Source: Bacillus sp. UNC41MFS5
GTDB lineage: Bacteria; Bacillota; Bacilli; Bacillales_B; DSM-18226
Length of the DNA: 64,000 nt
Assembly (NCBI RefSeq): GCF_000686805.1
Contig: NZ_JMLP01000012.1
Coordinates: forward strand, 1 to 64,000
Direction: 5' to 3'
Shown here one piece after another: positions 26,661-36,320 of the stretch. The translations under genes were made by a program, and so were the position numbers. The notes beneath the pieces are model-generated. The model was not told the DNA's origin. It saw only the letters and a program-made list of their open reading frames with translations, and made no database searches. The first letter of the stretch is position 1. Every line of letters begins with the position of its first letter.

Positions 26661-28508
26661 TTATGAGTTCATGACCTTTTCTAAAAGGGAGGTTAAATTA
26701 GTAAACTTTTTAAGAGTTTTAATAGAATTAATTTCTTCTTGAAGCTCTTTTATGTCGTAAGAGCCAAAGCCTGCAGCTCCTAAGATATTTATGTGACGAA
26801 TGTCGATTTGAAGTAAAAGGACAATTGTTTCAAGAATGTGCATGAATTTTTCTTGGAAATTTTGAAATTGCTCTGGATATGATTGAATGAGTAATTTATA
26901 CTCGCTTAATACCTTACTCATCGTTAATAAATCTGCAAGACCTGAAATCTCTAATCCGAGAACAAGAACATCGATGTCATGATGCTTTGAAATAAACAGC
27001 CCAAGGTTGTTAATTGCCTCTTTCCATTTGCTTTCGCCTATAGGGTGTTCTTGATGATACGTGATCAAATCATTTCTAGCAATATATGTGGCACCCATTT
27101 TATATAAACGATATCCTAGTTCCCAATCTTCGTAACCGTACTTGACAAAGTCTTCATCGAACAATCCTGCCTGGGTAATAAACTCTTTTTGAATGGAAAC
27201 ATTCCCTGTAAGAAATGCCATCCATGGAAAGGAAAACCCTTCTAAGTCAGCAGCAAAATTGTCGGTTATCGATTGGAACCATGGGTATGTTACAACTCCT
27301 ATATCCTTGAAAGCTTTTCTTGCAATATCGCTTTTTCCCAATAACGGGTACGGTTGTTCAATTGGATTTTTAAATTTTTTAAACCTAGAATTAAGCAAAT
27401 TATCTTTTTTTGCTAAAGTTGCAATTGTGCTTATTTTCTCTGGAGTAAATTCAGGAAAGATACATGAATATATGACTTTTGAATGCATTGCCCCTGACAA
27501 AATATGCTTATTTTTTGATTGGTGGAATTTATGATGTTTTTCAACAAAATCAGGTTCCGTTATCATTTCTGCATCAAGAAAAATAAGAGTGCTCCCTCTT
27601 GCTTCACGAATGCCTAAATTTCGAGCCTTCGCTCTTCCTAGGTTCTTTTCATTACGTATATATTTGAAATGATAGGGAGGCTTATAGACTTTTATCTTTT
27701 CTTCCGTTGGGTCAGTTGAAGCATCATCTATAAAGATAACTTCCATTTTTGAAGGATTGAATGTTTGATTTTCAAGTGAGAAAAGAGTCAGGAGATTTAG
27801 TGGATATTTATTTAGGGAAGGAATAATAATACTGACTTCAATACCTTGGCTATTATTTACTTGGGTTTCTTTATTAAGTTTCTCTTTAGAGCTTGTGTCC
27901 TTGTTATTTTGGGACTTATTGGTTTTTGGATTTACCTTCTGCGGTTCTTGTTCATTGACAGTCAGAGTTAGCCAAACACCGTATAGCCCTTTCTCGTTTC
28001 CTGTAAGCTTTTTATTCAAAAAATTATTAAAATCTTGTTCAGTCCGGCAATGATCCCAAAGTCTAATTTCGTAAATATTACCATTAAAGAATAGACCTGG
28101 CAGCCCTCCAATCATCCCAGATGGGTAGACATCGTTTTCAGGGCTTCTTTCACCTTTTTTTACAAACTTCCCATTAATGAATAGCTGCGGCTCTCTTTCA
28201 TCATAGACAACAGCAATGTGAATGAGATCATTAATACTGGCTTCATAGACTAACACCGCATATATATTCTCGTTAGTATGCTCATAAACCGTTATTCCAT
28301 TTAGTCCAACTGAAACACTAACCCCAGCATCATGATCGGACATCCCCTGTCCGGGCCCAATCAAATAATTTTTTCCATATCCATCAACTGCCTTATCCCG
28401 AGATTGTTTATCGATATGATGAACATTTTCAGGTAATACCCAAAACTCATAGGTAAATGTATTTTTCAGATTCGTTAATAAACGTCCATTTAAACTATTC
28501 CAAAACAT
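26661..28508 (-). CDS. LamG-like domain fused to GT2 glycosyltransferase
   Basis: A 615-residue protein. Residues about 10-180 look like a LamG/concanavalin A-like lectin domain (FTYEFWVLPEN, IHIAVVYDEREPQLFINGKFV, GNIYEIRLWDHCR are its typical strands). A low-complexity Asn/Lys/Gln linker runs about 190-220. A GT2 GT-A domain follows, with VSIIIPSLNK, IFIDDAST and the metal motif FLDAEM. The FLTGNVSIQKEF...DEDFVKYGYEDWELGYRLYKMGA block resembles galactosyltransferase C-terminal modules. There is no signal peptide or TM segment, so a cytosolic enzyme is likely. The lectin domain presumably binds the glycan acceptor. The fusion is unusual; the substrate is not known. Confidence 0.78.
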   Translation of the reverse strand: MFWNSLNGRLLTNLKNTFTYEFWVLPENVHHIDKQSRDKAVDGYGKNYLIGPGQGMSDHDAGVSVSVGLNGITVYEHTNENIYAVLVYEASINDLIHIAVVYDEREPQLFINGKFVKKGERSPENDVYPSGMIGGLPGLFFNGNIYEIRLWDHCRTEQDFNNFLNKKLTGNEKGLYGVWLTLTVNEQEPQKVNPKTNKSQNNKDTSSKEKLNKETQVNNSQGIEVSIIIPSLNKYPLNLLTLFSLENQTFNPSKMEVIFIDDASTDPTEEKIKVYKPPYHFKYIRNEKNLGRAKARNLGIREARGSTLIFLDAEMITEPDFVEKHHKFHQSKNKHILSGAMHSKVIYSCIFPEFTPEKISTIATLAKKDNLLNSRFKKFKNPIEQPYPLLGKSDIARKAFKDIGVVTYPWFQSITDNFAADLEGFSFPWMAFLTGNVSIQKEFITQAGLFDEDFVKYGYEDWELGYRLYKMGATYIARNDLITYHQEHPIGESKWKEAINNLGLFISKHHDIDVLVLGLEISGLADLLTMSKVLSEYKLLIQSYPEQFQNFQEKFMHILETIVLLLQIDIRHINILGAAGFGSYDIKELQEEINSIKTLKKFTNLTSLLEKVMNS

Positions 28509-28682
28509 GACGCACCTCTTCTTTACTTTTATGAATAACTAGTCCATTTAGTTAGCTTTTACACAATATGAATCCTATTTGATTTTGACTAAACTCATCC
28601 CCATTTATTGGTTATTTTATTTACTTTTTTCAAAGAAAACTATAAATACTTCCACTTAGGAGAGTGATATTTTCATACAAAA

Positions 28683-28708
28683 AAAAAGAGCACTTGAATG
28701 CTCTTTTT
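28683..28708 (-). terminator. Rho-independent terminator of hom
   Basis: AAAAAGAGCA and TGCTCTTTTT pair around a short loop, with a T-run on the minus strand. It starts 25 bases after the hom stop. The interval 28509-28682 carries no gene that I can see. Confidence 0.8.
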
Positions 28709-28732
28709 GGGACTGGATAACATATTTCTTGA

Positions 28733-29974
28733 TTACAGGACAGCAAAAGTAATATCATCATTTTTAAAGGCTGTTTCATGTTCCCCTAATATTTGAAAGT
28801 AACACGTTGCTTTCTGTTGATTAATTAACTTTTCAACTTCTTCCCTTGTTGCTTGGATAATTGCTGTCTCCTCAGTAGCATTAGATACAAATATAATCGA
28901 AGGGTTTTTATAGTTCTTGGAGAGACCCTGAATTAACCAAAACTCTTTAACCTCTTCTTGTTTCTCTTTAGAAAAGGCTGCAGCTGTTGTCAATTTGAGA
29001 TTTTTATTTGTGGGCTGATTTTGACAGACAAAGACCAAATCTTCAATCACTGCACTTGCAGTTGGAAACATTCCAGCACCTGGTCCTTGTAAAGTAATAC
29101 TACCAACAATATCTGAATGGACATTTACTGCATTCTCTACGCCTTCAATAGCATAAAAAGGATGAGACTTTCCAACAAGGACTGGTCTAACGGCTGCGAT
29201 AATTTGACCACCTATCCTACTAATCCTGGCAATATGTTTAAATCTATAACCAAGTTTATCAGCTGCTTCGATTAACTCACTTGTAATTGATGTAATCCCT
29301 TCTCGTTCAACCTCCTCCCAATTTGGTTCCTCTCCAAAAGCAATTCTGCTAAGAATCATTGTTTTATAAAAGGCATCAAAGCCTTCCACATCATTAGTTG
29401 GATCAGCTTCGGCAAAACCCTTCGCTTGCGCTAAACTTAAGGCTGAAGCAAAGGACTGCTTTTTCTCACGCATTTCCGTTAAGATGAAATTCGATGTCCC
29501 ATTTAGAATACCTTGAACGTGACGAACACGATTAACATTTAATAACTGCCTTAAGGTTTGAATAACAGGTATACCACCCGCAACAGTTGCTTCGTAACCT
29601 ACCGAAACATTATGCTTCTCCGCTAACCCAAGCAACTCATTTCCGTGATGTGCAAACATTTCTTTATTTGCTGTAATGACGTGACAACGGTTTTGAATTG
29701 CTTGTTTTAAATATGTAAAGGGGGGTTCTTTGTCAACGATTGCTTCTACAATCACATCAAGTTGAGGAAGGCTTAAAATTTCATTGAAATCCGAAGTAAT
29801 TAAAACATCTTTATCTATATTTCTCTTTTTCTGCTTATTTCTAATAAGGACGGCTGCAACCTCGACCTTTCTCCCTAACACTCCCTCAAGCTCTTCCGCA
29901 TGGGATTGTATCGTTTTATACACACCTTCTCCGACTGTTCCAAAACCTAGAATTGCTACTTTAATAACAGACAT
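28733..29974 (-). CDS. hom: Homoserine dehydrogenase
   Basis: A 413-residue NAD(P)-dependent homoserine dehydrogenase, which reduces aspartate semialdehyde to homoserine, the branch to methionine and threonine. The Rossmann motif GFGTVGEGVY is at about 10-19, and the catalytic domain has GYEATVAGGIPVIQTLR, GILNGTSNFILTEM and AKGFAEADPTNDVEG. The C-terminal portion (about 320-413) is ACT-like. thrC and thrB are not adjacent. A SAM-I riboswitch and terminator lie in front of it, so it is tuned to S-adenosylmethionine, which suggests a methionine-dedicated copy. The ATG at 29974 follows GGGTGG. Confidence 0.93.
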   Translation of the reverse strand: MSVIKVAILGFGTVGEGVYKTIQSHAEELEGVLGRKVEVAAVLIRNKQKKRNIDKDVLITSDFNEILSLPQLDVIVEAIVDKEPPFTYLKQAIQNRCHVITANKEMFAHHGNELLGLAEKHNVSVGYEATVAGGIPVIQTLRQLLNVNRVRHVQGILNGTSNFILTEMREKKQSFASALSLAQAKGFAEADPTNDVEGFDAFYKTMILSRIAFGEEPNWEEVEREGITSITSELIEAADKLGYRFKHIARISRIGGQIIAAVRPVLVGKSHPFYAIEGVENAVNVHSDIVGSITLQGPGAGMFPTASAVIEDLVFVCQNQPTNKNLKLTTAAAFSKEKQEEVKEFWLIQGLSKNYKNPSIIFVSNATEETAIIQATREEVEKLINQQKATCYFQILGEHETAFKNDDITFAVL

Positions 29975-30014
29975 GTTGATCCACCCTTCATTAAATTAGT
30001 CACGACCAAATAGT

Positions 30015-30160
30015 AAAAACCCTCTTCATAAGAAGAGGGTTAGATTCCTCCTCTTATCTGTCAGGTTAAACTACCTGCAGGAATTAGCACCTTTTCAAGA
30101 AATACCTTGATGGTTGCCGGGCTTCATCGGGCCTAGTCCCTCCGCCGCTCTGGATAAGAG
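30015..30160 (-). ncRNA. SAM-I (S-box) riboswitch with terminator upstream of hom
   Basis: The minus strand has the S-box features in order: P1 arms CTCTTATC...GATAAGAG (30160 to 30051), GAGGGA, GGCCCGATGAAGCCCGGCAACC, AAGGTGCTAATTCC, then the terminator hairpin AACCCTCTTC/GAAGAGGGTT followed by TTTTT (30041-30015). In this class, SAM binding favours the terminator and switches off the gene. The gene controlled is hom. Confidence 0.93.
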
Positions 30161-30202
30161 TTTTATATAATTGTTTCATTAAATTTCCAAGTTATAAAAA
30201 GT

Positions 30203-30231
30203 ATTTTAGTTGAATCCTTTGTAATTGTCAA
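30203..30231 (-). promoter_or_regulatory. Likely hom promoter
   Basis: On the minus strand TTGACA (30226-30231), 17 bases, TAAAAT (30203-30208). It lies about 40 bases upstream of the riboswitch 5' arm. A second, weaker candidate (TTGGAA-17-TATAAA) abuts the riboswitch. Confidence 0.55.
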
Positions 30232-30252
30232 TATTATTAGAAATTTCTTTTT

Positions 30253-30924
30253 TTACAACGGTAATAAGGATACCTTCTCTTTGTCCCCCAAACGGTCTAT
30301 CATTTCTAACCACTCCTCCGGTTTATTTGAAAGAATGGAATAATAGGTCGTAAGGAAATCCTTTACAAGATTAGTTGGTAGAGAATTAAGCTCATCGTCT
30401 AAAGGCATGAAACATAAATCAAGCCCTTTTACAGCTTCCCCATTATTTTCCCAGGAAGGATGAACATATGAAAAATCTATCCGCTTGTAACCCAGATGTG
30501 AAAGCACTTCACGTCGCACATAAGGATCCATAACCTTTACGCCGCCAAATTCGTGATGTTCAACTCTGTACGGGTCGTATATTTCTGCAAACATTCCGTA
30601 TAGCTCATTTCCATTTTCATTGGCTAATTGTTGTAAATCCTTTAACCGGTTTTGAGCTAAAAATCGACCAAGGCTTAGGCCAGGTTTACTTATAATCGTA
30701 AAATCTGTCATGGCAATATTCCAATCAGGATAGTACCGGTATTCAGTTGCACCTAAGACCTTATCACCATCGACTGCTACAAATACGCGAATACTAGGAT
30801 CTTCTAATGGCTCTTTCCATAGTTCATACTCCAGCACTTCTTCAGGAGGGAAAATTTCTCCCATTAAGTTATGAAGCTTTCTAAAATTTGGATCATCTAT
30901 ACTTGTGATTCTAATATAATCCAT
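30253..30924 (-). CDS. GNAT-like acetyltransferase superfamily protein
   Basis: A 223-residue protein whose N-terminal half resembles a GNAT fold (VFVAVDGDKVLGATEYRYYPDWNIAMTDFTIIS as the central beta strands), but the acetyl-CoA motif A (QxxGxG/A) is not obvious, so activity is uncertain. The ATG at 30924 shares its A with the stop of the preceding GNAT gene (TAATG), with SD AGGAGG, so the pair is coupled. It is the third gene of a nitrilase-GNAT-GNAT operon. The C-terminal part of about 70 residues resembles nothing I recognise. Confidence 0.7.
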   Translation of the reverse strand: MDYIRITSIDDPNFRKLHNLMGEIFPPEEVLEYELWKEPLEDPSIRVFVAVDGDKVLGATEYRYYPDWNIAMTDFTIISKPGLSLGRFLAQNRLKDLQQLANENGNELYGMFAEIYDPYRVEHHEFGGVKVMDPYVRREVLSHLGYKRIDFSYVHPSWENNGEAVKGLDLCFMPLDDELNSLPTNLVKDFLTTYYSILSNKPEEWLEMIDRLGDKEKVSLLPL

Positions 30925-31607
30925 TAAGATTTACCTCCTGTATATATAAAAGGATTTTTCCATTCCATTAATGCCGCATAATTGCAGGATTCTTCATCCT
31001 CGAGATAGTTTTCTACAACCCCTACTGGCACACGGCCACAGCGCAGTAAGAAAGTAATAACAGGATCCTTTAAATCACCTTTAATGGTTGATGCTAAATA
31101 TAGCTCTGGTGTCATGTGATTGGCTGCTTTATGATATCCTGGCATTCTTCCGCCACCTAATAATCGTTCTAAACCTTTCTCGATCACTACATGGTACATC
31201 GCATGCATCATCAATTTTCCTAACCCTAATTTGCGGTACCTAGGGCGGACACTGATATCAACGATATACAAGGTATTTCCCCTTGGGTTATGGTTTCGGA
31301 TGTATCCATGGTCAGTGATTTCTTCCCACGTATGGTGGTTTATATCGCTTGGATCAAATTCGATAGTTAAGCCTGTTAACGATCCTGCTAATTCACCATC
31401 CACCTCCACACATAGTGCACCATCTGGAAACAGGGACACATGATTGGTTAATTGCTCTTTATTCCACCATAATTCGGATGGAAAAGGAGGTGGGAAGCAC
31501 TCGGATTGAATCTTGATAAGATCGTCAAAATCCTGTTTTGTATAATTGCGAATGATAACAGGCACTGGCCGTTCTTGGTCATAGACGTAAAATTTGCTTC
31601 GATACAT
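30924..31607 (-). CDS. GNAT family N-acetyltransferase (YhcX N-terminal type)
   Basis: A 227-residue acetyltransferase. The GNAT core DISVRPRYRKLGLGKLMMHAMYHVV at about 120-145 contains the acetyl-CoA loop. The downstream block GRMPGYHKAANHM...DPVITFLLRCGR...YLEDEESCNYAALMEW is the same as in the N-terminal half of YhcX-type proteins, where a GNAT and a nitrilase domain are fused. Here the two are separate neighbouring genes. The acceptor substrate is not known. It sits 21 bases after the nitrilase gene and overlaps the next gene by one base. Confidence 0.85.
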   Translation of the reverse strand: MYRSKFYVYDQERPVPVIIRNYTKQDFDDLIKIQSECFPPPFPSELWWNKEQLTNHVSLFPDGALCVEVDGELAGSLTGLTIEFDPSDINHHTWEEITDHGYIRNHNPRGNTLYIVDISVRPRYRKLGLGKLMMHAMYHVVIEKGLERLLGGGRMPGYHKAANHMTPELYLASTIKGDLKDPVITFLLRCGRVPVGVVENYLEDEESCNYAALMEWKNPFIYTGGKS

Positions 31608-31627
31608 ACATAACCCAGCCCTTCTGT

Positions 31628-32491
31628 TTACTTTTCCCAGTCTGTGTATAAATCCGTTCTGCGATCACGCCAGGTTGTAACCGATCCTCGTTCTCTTACT
31701 TCATATAACAAATTTAAATCCAGGTCGCCTGTCACAATCATGTCATCGTTAATTTCACCTTCAACCAATATGCCTTTTGGAGGAAATGGAATATCGTTTG
31801 GAGTAATGATTACCGCTTGACCAAAATTAGCGCGCATAAAGTCAACGGTCGGAAGTGAACCAACTGTTCCTGTTAAGACCACATATATTTGATTCTCGAT
31901 TGCACGTGCATGGCTGGTATAGCGAACACGGTGAAAACCATGCCGATCATCTGTACAAGATGGACAGAAAATGACATCAGCACCTTTGGCCTTTGCCATC
32001 CGCACGATTTCAGGGAATTCAATATCATAACAAGTTAGGAGGGCGATTTTTCCTTTTTCTGTTTCAAAGATTTGAAAGGAATCCCCTGGTGCCATATTCC
32101 ATTCATTGACTTCGGTCGGTGTAATATGGAGTTTTGCCTGCTCACCAATCCTCCCATTTGGATAAAATAAATGAGCGGTATTATACAGCTTGCCATCCTT
32201 TTCAATCACGTGCGTTCCCGCAATAATATGCATGTTTGTATTTTTAGCAAAATTAGAAAATAGCTCTCTATATTGTTCAGTAAATCTCGGCAGATCATTG
32301 ATGCTTAGACTTTGTCCTTGTCCATTCCCAATCGATAATAGCTGGGTAGTAAAGAACTCTGGAAAAAGAACAAACTCTGCCCCAAATTCCTCCGCAGTTT
32401 TTATATAATGTTCACATTGTGATGCGAATTCTTCAAAGGATTGAATCGTATGTAGGTGGTATTGCACGACAGATACACGAATTTTCATCAT
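31628..32491 (-). CDS. Carbon-nitrogen hydrolase (nitrilase superfamily)
   Basis: A 287-residue nitrilase-superfamily amidase. The Glu of the triad is in LFPEFF, the Lys in LHITPTE and the catalytic Cys in LLTCYDIEFPE, all in standard order. It resembles the C-terminal domain of YhcX, whose GNAT half is encoded by the next gene. Together the two genes (287 plus 227 residues) add up to the length of the B. subtilis fusion. It probably deamidates or hydrolyses a small N-acyl or amide compound, but the substrate is unknown. First gene of a three-gene operon. Confidence 0.87.
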   Translation of the reverse strand: MMKIRVSVVQYHLHTIQSFEEFASQCEHYIKTAEEFGAEFVLFPEFFTTQLLSIGNGQGQSLSINDLPRFTEQYRELFSNFAKNTNMHIIAGTHVIEKDGKLYNTAHLFYPNGRIGEQAKLHITPTEVNEWNMAPGDSFQIFETEKGKIALLTCYDIEFPEIVRMAKAKGADVIFCPSCTDDRHGFHRVRYTSHARAIENQIYVVLTGTVGSLPTVDFMRANFGQAVIITPNDIPFPPKGILVEGEINDDMIVTGDLDLNLLYEVRERGSVTTWRDRRTDLYTDWEK

Positions 32492-32568
32492 TTCCCTCCA
32501 CTCAATTGTAAAAATTTCTCATAAAGAGATTATCTAATAATTTCGATATAAATACAATTTATTCAAAC

Positions 32569-32593
32569 TAAAAGCCTGCCAAATGGCAGGCTT
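32569..32593 (-). terminator. Rho-independent terminator of argH
   Basis: AAGCCTGCC pairs with GGCAGGCTT around AAAT/ATTT. On the minus strand the T-run TTTTAG follows. It ends the argG-argH unit. Confidence 0.8.
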
Positions 32594-32607
32594 CTAGAAT
32601 TTCATCT

Positions 32608-33984
32608 TTATCGCTGCAGTTTTCCCTCTGCAAGCTTGATTTGTTTCTCAACTTGCTCTGGTGATGTTCCACCAAAGCTATTTCGAACTGCCACCACATG
32701 CTCTGGAGCCAATACCACATAAATATCTTCCTCAAATAAAGGACTAAATTCTTGATATTCTTCGAAACTCAAATCGAGCAAAAATTTGTTATTCTGGATG
32801 GCATATAAAACAATCTTTCCGATTACTTCATGAGCATCACGGAAAGGCAGACCTTTTCTCACCAAGTAATCAGCAATATCTGTAGCATTAGAAAAATCAT
32901 TGTTAATTGCCTTACGCATTATATCTTTATTAACGGTCATGGTTTCAATCATCGGCGCTAGCAACATTAAAGAACCTTCAAGCGTTTCAACTGTATCAAA
33001 CATACCTTCCTTATCTTCTTGTAAATCCTTGTTATAAGCGAGAGGTAAGCCTTTAAGAACGGTCAGCAAGCCGATTAAATTACCATAGGTCCGGCCTGTT
33101 TTTCCACGGAGCAGCTCAGGAACATCTGGGTTTTTCTTTTGCGGCATAATACTTGAACCTGTGCAGAACGAATCGTCAAGTTCCACAAACTGAAACTCCT
33201 GACTTGACCAAATGACAAGTTCTTCTGATAATCTGGAAATATGAGTCATGATAATCGAACCGATTGATAAAAATTCAAGAATAAAGTCACGATCACTAAC
33301 AGCATCCATACTGTTTGGATAAACCGTTTCAAACCCTAACAATTCAGCGACACGTTCGCGGTTAATCGGAAAGGTTGTTCCTGCCAATGCCCCTGAACCA
33401 AGCGGGAGCCAATTGATGCGCTTCAAACTATCAATCAATCGCTCTTTATCACGTTCAAACATCCAAAAATACGCCATTAAATGATGGGCGAATGAGACAG
33501 GCTGGGCCCGCTGCAGGTGTGTATATCCAGGTATTAAGGTTTGGACATTCTCTTTCGCCTGCTTAATTAATGCCTGTTGAACATCTTCCACTAACTTAAT
33601 AATTTCCGTCGTTTTTGTTCTTAAATACAGATGCATGTCGGTAGCCACCTGATCATTACGACTGCGCCCGGTGTGAAGTTTCCCACCGACCGGACCGATT
33701 TTTTCAATTAATAGTTTTTCAATATTCATATGGATATCTTCGTCTTCTACTAAAAATTCAACCTGATTATTATCAACCAGCTTTTTTATGGTGAGAAGAC
33801 CATCCTTAATTTTCTCGGAATCTTCAACGGGAATGATGCCACACTCCCCCAGCATTTGCACATGAGCGAGGCTTCCAGCGATATCCTCCTTGGCTAGCTT
33901 TTGATCAAAGGATATTGAGGCTGTGAATTCCTCTACTAGCTTATTGGTTTCTTTTGTAAAACGGCCGCCCCATAACTTCGACAT
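32608..33984 (-). CDS. argH: Argininosuccinate lyase
   Basis: A 458-residue fumarase/aspartase-superfamily enzyme splitting argininosuccinate into arginine and fumarate, the last arginine step. The signature [12 protein letters not shown] is at about 278-289, with HTGRSRNDQ at about 105-113 and [10 protein letters not shown] at about 155-164. Length is normal. It follows argG after 61 bases that contain a hairpin (34014-34038), and ends at a terminator. It acts as a homotetramer in known members. Confidence 0.97.
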   Translation of the reverse strand: MSKLWGGRFTKETNKLVEEFTASISFDQKLAKEDIAGSLAHVQMLGECGIIPVEDSEKIKDGLLTIKKLVDNNQVEFLVEDEDIHMNIEKLLIEKIGPVGGKLHTGRSRNDQVATDMHLYLRTKTTEIIKLVEDVQQALIKQAKENVQTLIPGYTHLQRAQPVSFAHHLMAYFWMFERDKERLIDSLKRINWLPLGSGALAGTTFPINRERVAELLGFETVYPNSMDAVSDRDFILEFLSIGSIIMTHISRLSEELVIWSSQEFQFVELDDSFCTGSSIMPQKKNPDVPELLRGKTGRTYGNLIGLLTVLKGLPLAYNKDLQEDKEGMFDTVETLEGSLMLLAPMIETMTVNKDIMRKAINNDFSNATDIADYLVRKGLPFRDAHEVIGKIVLYAIQNNKFLLDLSFEEYQEFSPLFEEDIYVVLAPEHVVAVRNSFGGTSPEQVEKQIKLAEGKLQR

Positions 33985-34013
33985 ATAGTGTTCCTCCTTA
34001 CCCCTAACAACAG

Positions 34014-34038
34014 TGCCCTCGAAAAGGACTCGAGGGCA
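34014..34038. terminator. Hairpin between argG and argH
   Basis: TGCCCTCGA and TCGAGGGCA are perfect complements around a seven-base loop, in the argG-argH gap. There is no clear T-run on the minus strand, so it may be an RNA-stabilising or partial terminator rather than a full stop. Confidence 0.4.
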
Positions 34039-34045
34039 ATCCGAA

Positions 34046-35257
34046 TTATTTTAAAATTGATTCCTTTTTATTTACTTCTGAATTGACCTTTGTCGGTAAA
34101 CCCCAAATTTTAATAAATCCTACGGCTGCATTATGATCAAACGCATCGCCTTTAGAATAAGTTGCAAGTTCCTCATTGTACAGGCTGAATGGAGACTTTC
34201 TGCCAACAACCGTATGATTCCCTTTATGAAGCTTGACGCGAATGGTACCTGTAACCGTCTTTTGCGTTTCATTAATAAACGCATCAAGTGCTGGTTTGAT
34301 AGGAGAATACCAAAGTCCTTCATAAATGATCTTAGCCATTTGCTGTTCAACTTGTGTTTTAAATTGAGAAACCTCACGAGTTAAGGTTAAAAACTCTAAT
34401 TCTTTATGAGCATTGATTAAAATGAGTGCAGCAGGATTTTCATAGACTTCACGAGATTTAATCCCTACTAATCTATTTTCAATATGGTCGATACGGCCTA
34501 CACCGTGTTTTCCGCCAAGGGCATTGATAGTTTCAATTAATTGTACAAGCGGAAGTTTTTCACCGTTAAGAGCAACCGGGACGCCCTGTTCAAATTCTAT
34601 TTCAACATATTCAGCCGCATCAGGAGTTAACTCGATCGGATTCGTCCAATCGAAGGCTGCTTCTGGTGCCTCAGCCCACGGATCTTCCAGCACTCCTGCC
34701 TCACATGCACGGCCCCAAATGTTGGCATCAATTGAAAACGGGTTATCTAAATCAACGGGAATTGGAATACCGTTTTCCTCAGCATATTTGATTTCTTCGT
34801 CACGAGTCATTCCCCATTCACGAACAGGAGCAACGACCTTTAGACTTGGGTTTAAAGCTTGAATGGAAACTTCAAAACGGACCTGGTCATTTCCTTTCCC
34901 TGTGCAGCCATGGGCAACAGCAGTTGCTCCCTCTTTTTCTGCTACCTCCACTAGTAATTTAGAGATTAATGGGCGAGAAAGAGCTGATGATAATGGATAT
35001 TTTCCTTCATATAAGCAATTAGCTTTTAAGGCTGGTAAAATATATTCCTTGGCTAATAATTCCTTTGCATCGATCATATAAGCTTTTACCGCACCAACAT
35101 TTAGTGCTTTATTTTTAATTGCTTCTAGATCTTTACCTTCACCGACATCTAGACCCAATGCAATCACATCGTAACCATATTTTTCTTGAATCCATTTTAC
35201 TGAAACAGATGTATCTAAACCGCCTGAATAGGCTAGAACGATTTTTTCTTTTGTCAT
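34046..35257 (-). CDS. argG: Argininosuccinate synthase
   Basis: A 403-residue N-type ATP pyrophosphatase joining citrulline and aspartate. The ATP motif [10 protein letters not shown] is at about 9-18, and [24 protein letters not shown] and [11 protein letters not shown] are the known substrate-binding blocks. The SD GAGGAG precedes ATG at 35257. A separate ARG box and a likely promoter precede it, although argF ends only 85 bases upstream. So it may be expressed alone or with the argCJBD-car-argF unit. Confidence 0.97.
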   Translation of the reverse strand: MTKEKIVLAYSGGLDTSVSVKWIQEKYGYDVIALGLDVGEGKDLEAIKNKALNVGAVKAYMIDAKELLAKEYILPALKANCLYEGKYPLSSALSRPLISKLLVEVAEKEGATAVAHGCTGKGNDQVRFEVSIQALNPSLKVVAPVREWGMTRDEEIKYAEENGIPIPVDLDNPFSIDANIWGRACEAGVLEDPWAEAPEAAFDWTNPIELTPDAAEYVEIEFEQGVPVALNGEKLPLVQLIETINALGGKHGVGRIDHIENRLVGIKSREVYENPAALILINAHKELEFLTLTREVSQFKTQVEQQMAKIIYEGLWYSPIKPALDAFINETQKTVTGTIRVKLHKGNHTVVGRKSPFSLYNEELATYSKGDAFDHNAAVGFIKIWGLPTKVNSEVNKKESILK

Positions 35258-35304
35258 TTTTATAATTCTCCTCTTACTATCACTGTATTTTTATCCAACC
35301 GATA

Positions 35305-35317
35305 GAATTATTATACA
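35305..35317 (-). promoter_or_regulatory. ARG box upstream of argG
   Basis: The minus strand reads TGTATAATAATTC, and the next bases TAT extend the similarity to the ArgR/AhrC consensus wnTGAATwwwwATTCAnw. The same 13 bases occur upstream of argC. This suggests AhrC/ArgR repression of argGH by arginine. Confidence 0.6.
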
Positions 35318-35342
35318 ACAAGTTCCATAAAAAGTGAAACTA

Positions 35343-36320
35343 TTATTCTAGTAAAAGTTTTAAAATTGCTTTTTGTGCATGTAAACGGTTCTCAGCTTCA
35401 TCAAAAACAACTGATTGAGGACCATCAATGACCTCTGCTGTTACTTCTTCGCCACGGTGTGCCGGCAAACAATGTAAAAAGATAAAATCATCTTTTGCAA
35501 ACTTGCACAGTTCTTTATTTACTTGGAAACCTTGGAATGCTTTCAATCTCTTTTCCGTTTCTTCTTCCTGCCCCATGCTGGTCCAGACATCTGTTACGAC
35601 GACATCTGCGCCTTTGATAGCTTCTTGCGGATCATTTGTAATTATAAGGGAACATCCAGTTTGTTTTCCCACTTTGATGGCATTTTCGGTTATTTTACCA
35701 TTAGGCAAATAGCCTGCTGGACTAGCAATGCTAATATCCATGCCGACTTTCATGGCACCCTCCATTAAGGAATGGGCCATATTGTTATTGCCGTCCCCGA
35801 TATAGCATAACTTTAAGCCAGCCAATTTCCCTTTATGCTCTAATATTGTTAATAAATCTGCTAACACTTGAGTGGGATGCTGAAGGTCGGTTAAGCCATT
35901 AATAACCCGTACTGTTGCATGTTCAGCCAATTCCTCTACTGAATCATGTGAAAAAGTTCGAATCATTAATCCATCCACATAACGGGATAACACTTTAGCC
36001 GTATCTGATATGCTTTCTCCTCTTCCTAATTGAATATCCTTTGAACTTAGGAATATCGCATGGCCACCGAGCTGCAGCATTCCTACTTCAAACGATACTC
36101 TTGTACGGGTTGAGGATTTTTCAAAAATCATTCCTAAAACCTTTCCGGCTAAATACGGATGTGGTTTGCCTTGTTTCTGGAGTTTCTTCATCTCTACCGC
36201 TTCGTTTAAAAGATAGAGGATTTGATTTGTACTGAAATCAGAAAGCTGTAGGAAATCTTTTCCCTTCAGCTTCTGCACAGTTTTATTACTAACATCAAAT
36301 AAATTAATAGCCTCACCCAT
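35343..36320 (-). CDS. argF: Ornithine carbamoyltransferase
   Basis: A 325-residue anabolic OTCase forming citrulline from ornithine and carbamoyl phosphate. The carbamoyl-phosphate motif SSTRTR is at about 58-63 and the HCLP motif near residue 270. I start at the ATG at 36320, six bases after AGAGGTG, which overlaps the carB stop by eight bases; the ORF's upstream start 36356 has no SD. Translation is thus coupled to carB. Its position at the end of the car cluster fits arginine-specific carbamoyl phosphate use. Confidence 0.95.
   Translation of the reverse strand: MGEAINLFDVSNKTVQKLKGKDFLQLSDFSTNQILYLLNEAVEMKKLQKQGKPHPYLAGKVLGMIFEKSSTRTRVSFEVGMLQLGGHAIFLSSKDIQLGRGESISDTAKVLSRYVDGLMIRTFSHDSVEELAEHATVRVINGLTDLQHPTQVLADLLTILEHKGKLAGLKLCYIGDGNNNMAHSLMEGAMKVGMDISIASPAGYLPNGKITENAIKVGKQTGCSLIITNDPQEAIKGADVVVTDVWTSMGQEEETEKRLKAFQGFQVNKELCKFAKDDFIFLHCLPAHRGEEVTAEVIDGPQSVVFDEAENRLHAQKAILKLLLE

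Noticed and set aside
34524..34862. Plus-strand ORF of 112 residues inside argG
   Set aside because: It is an antisense shadow of argG; the composition is Ser/Ala rich without a domain, and the minus frame encodes a clear argininosuccinate synthase.
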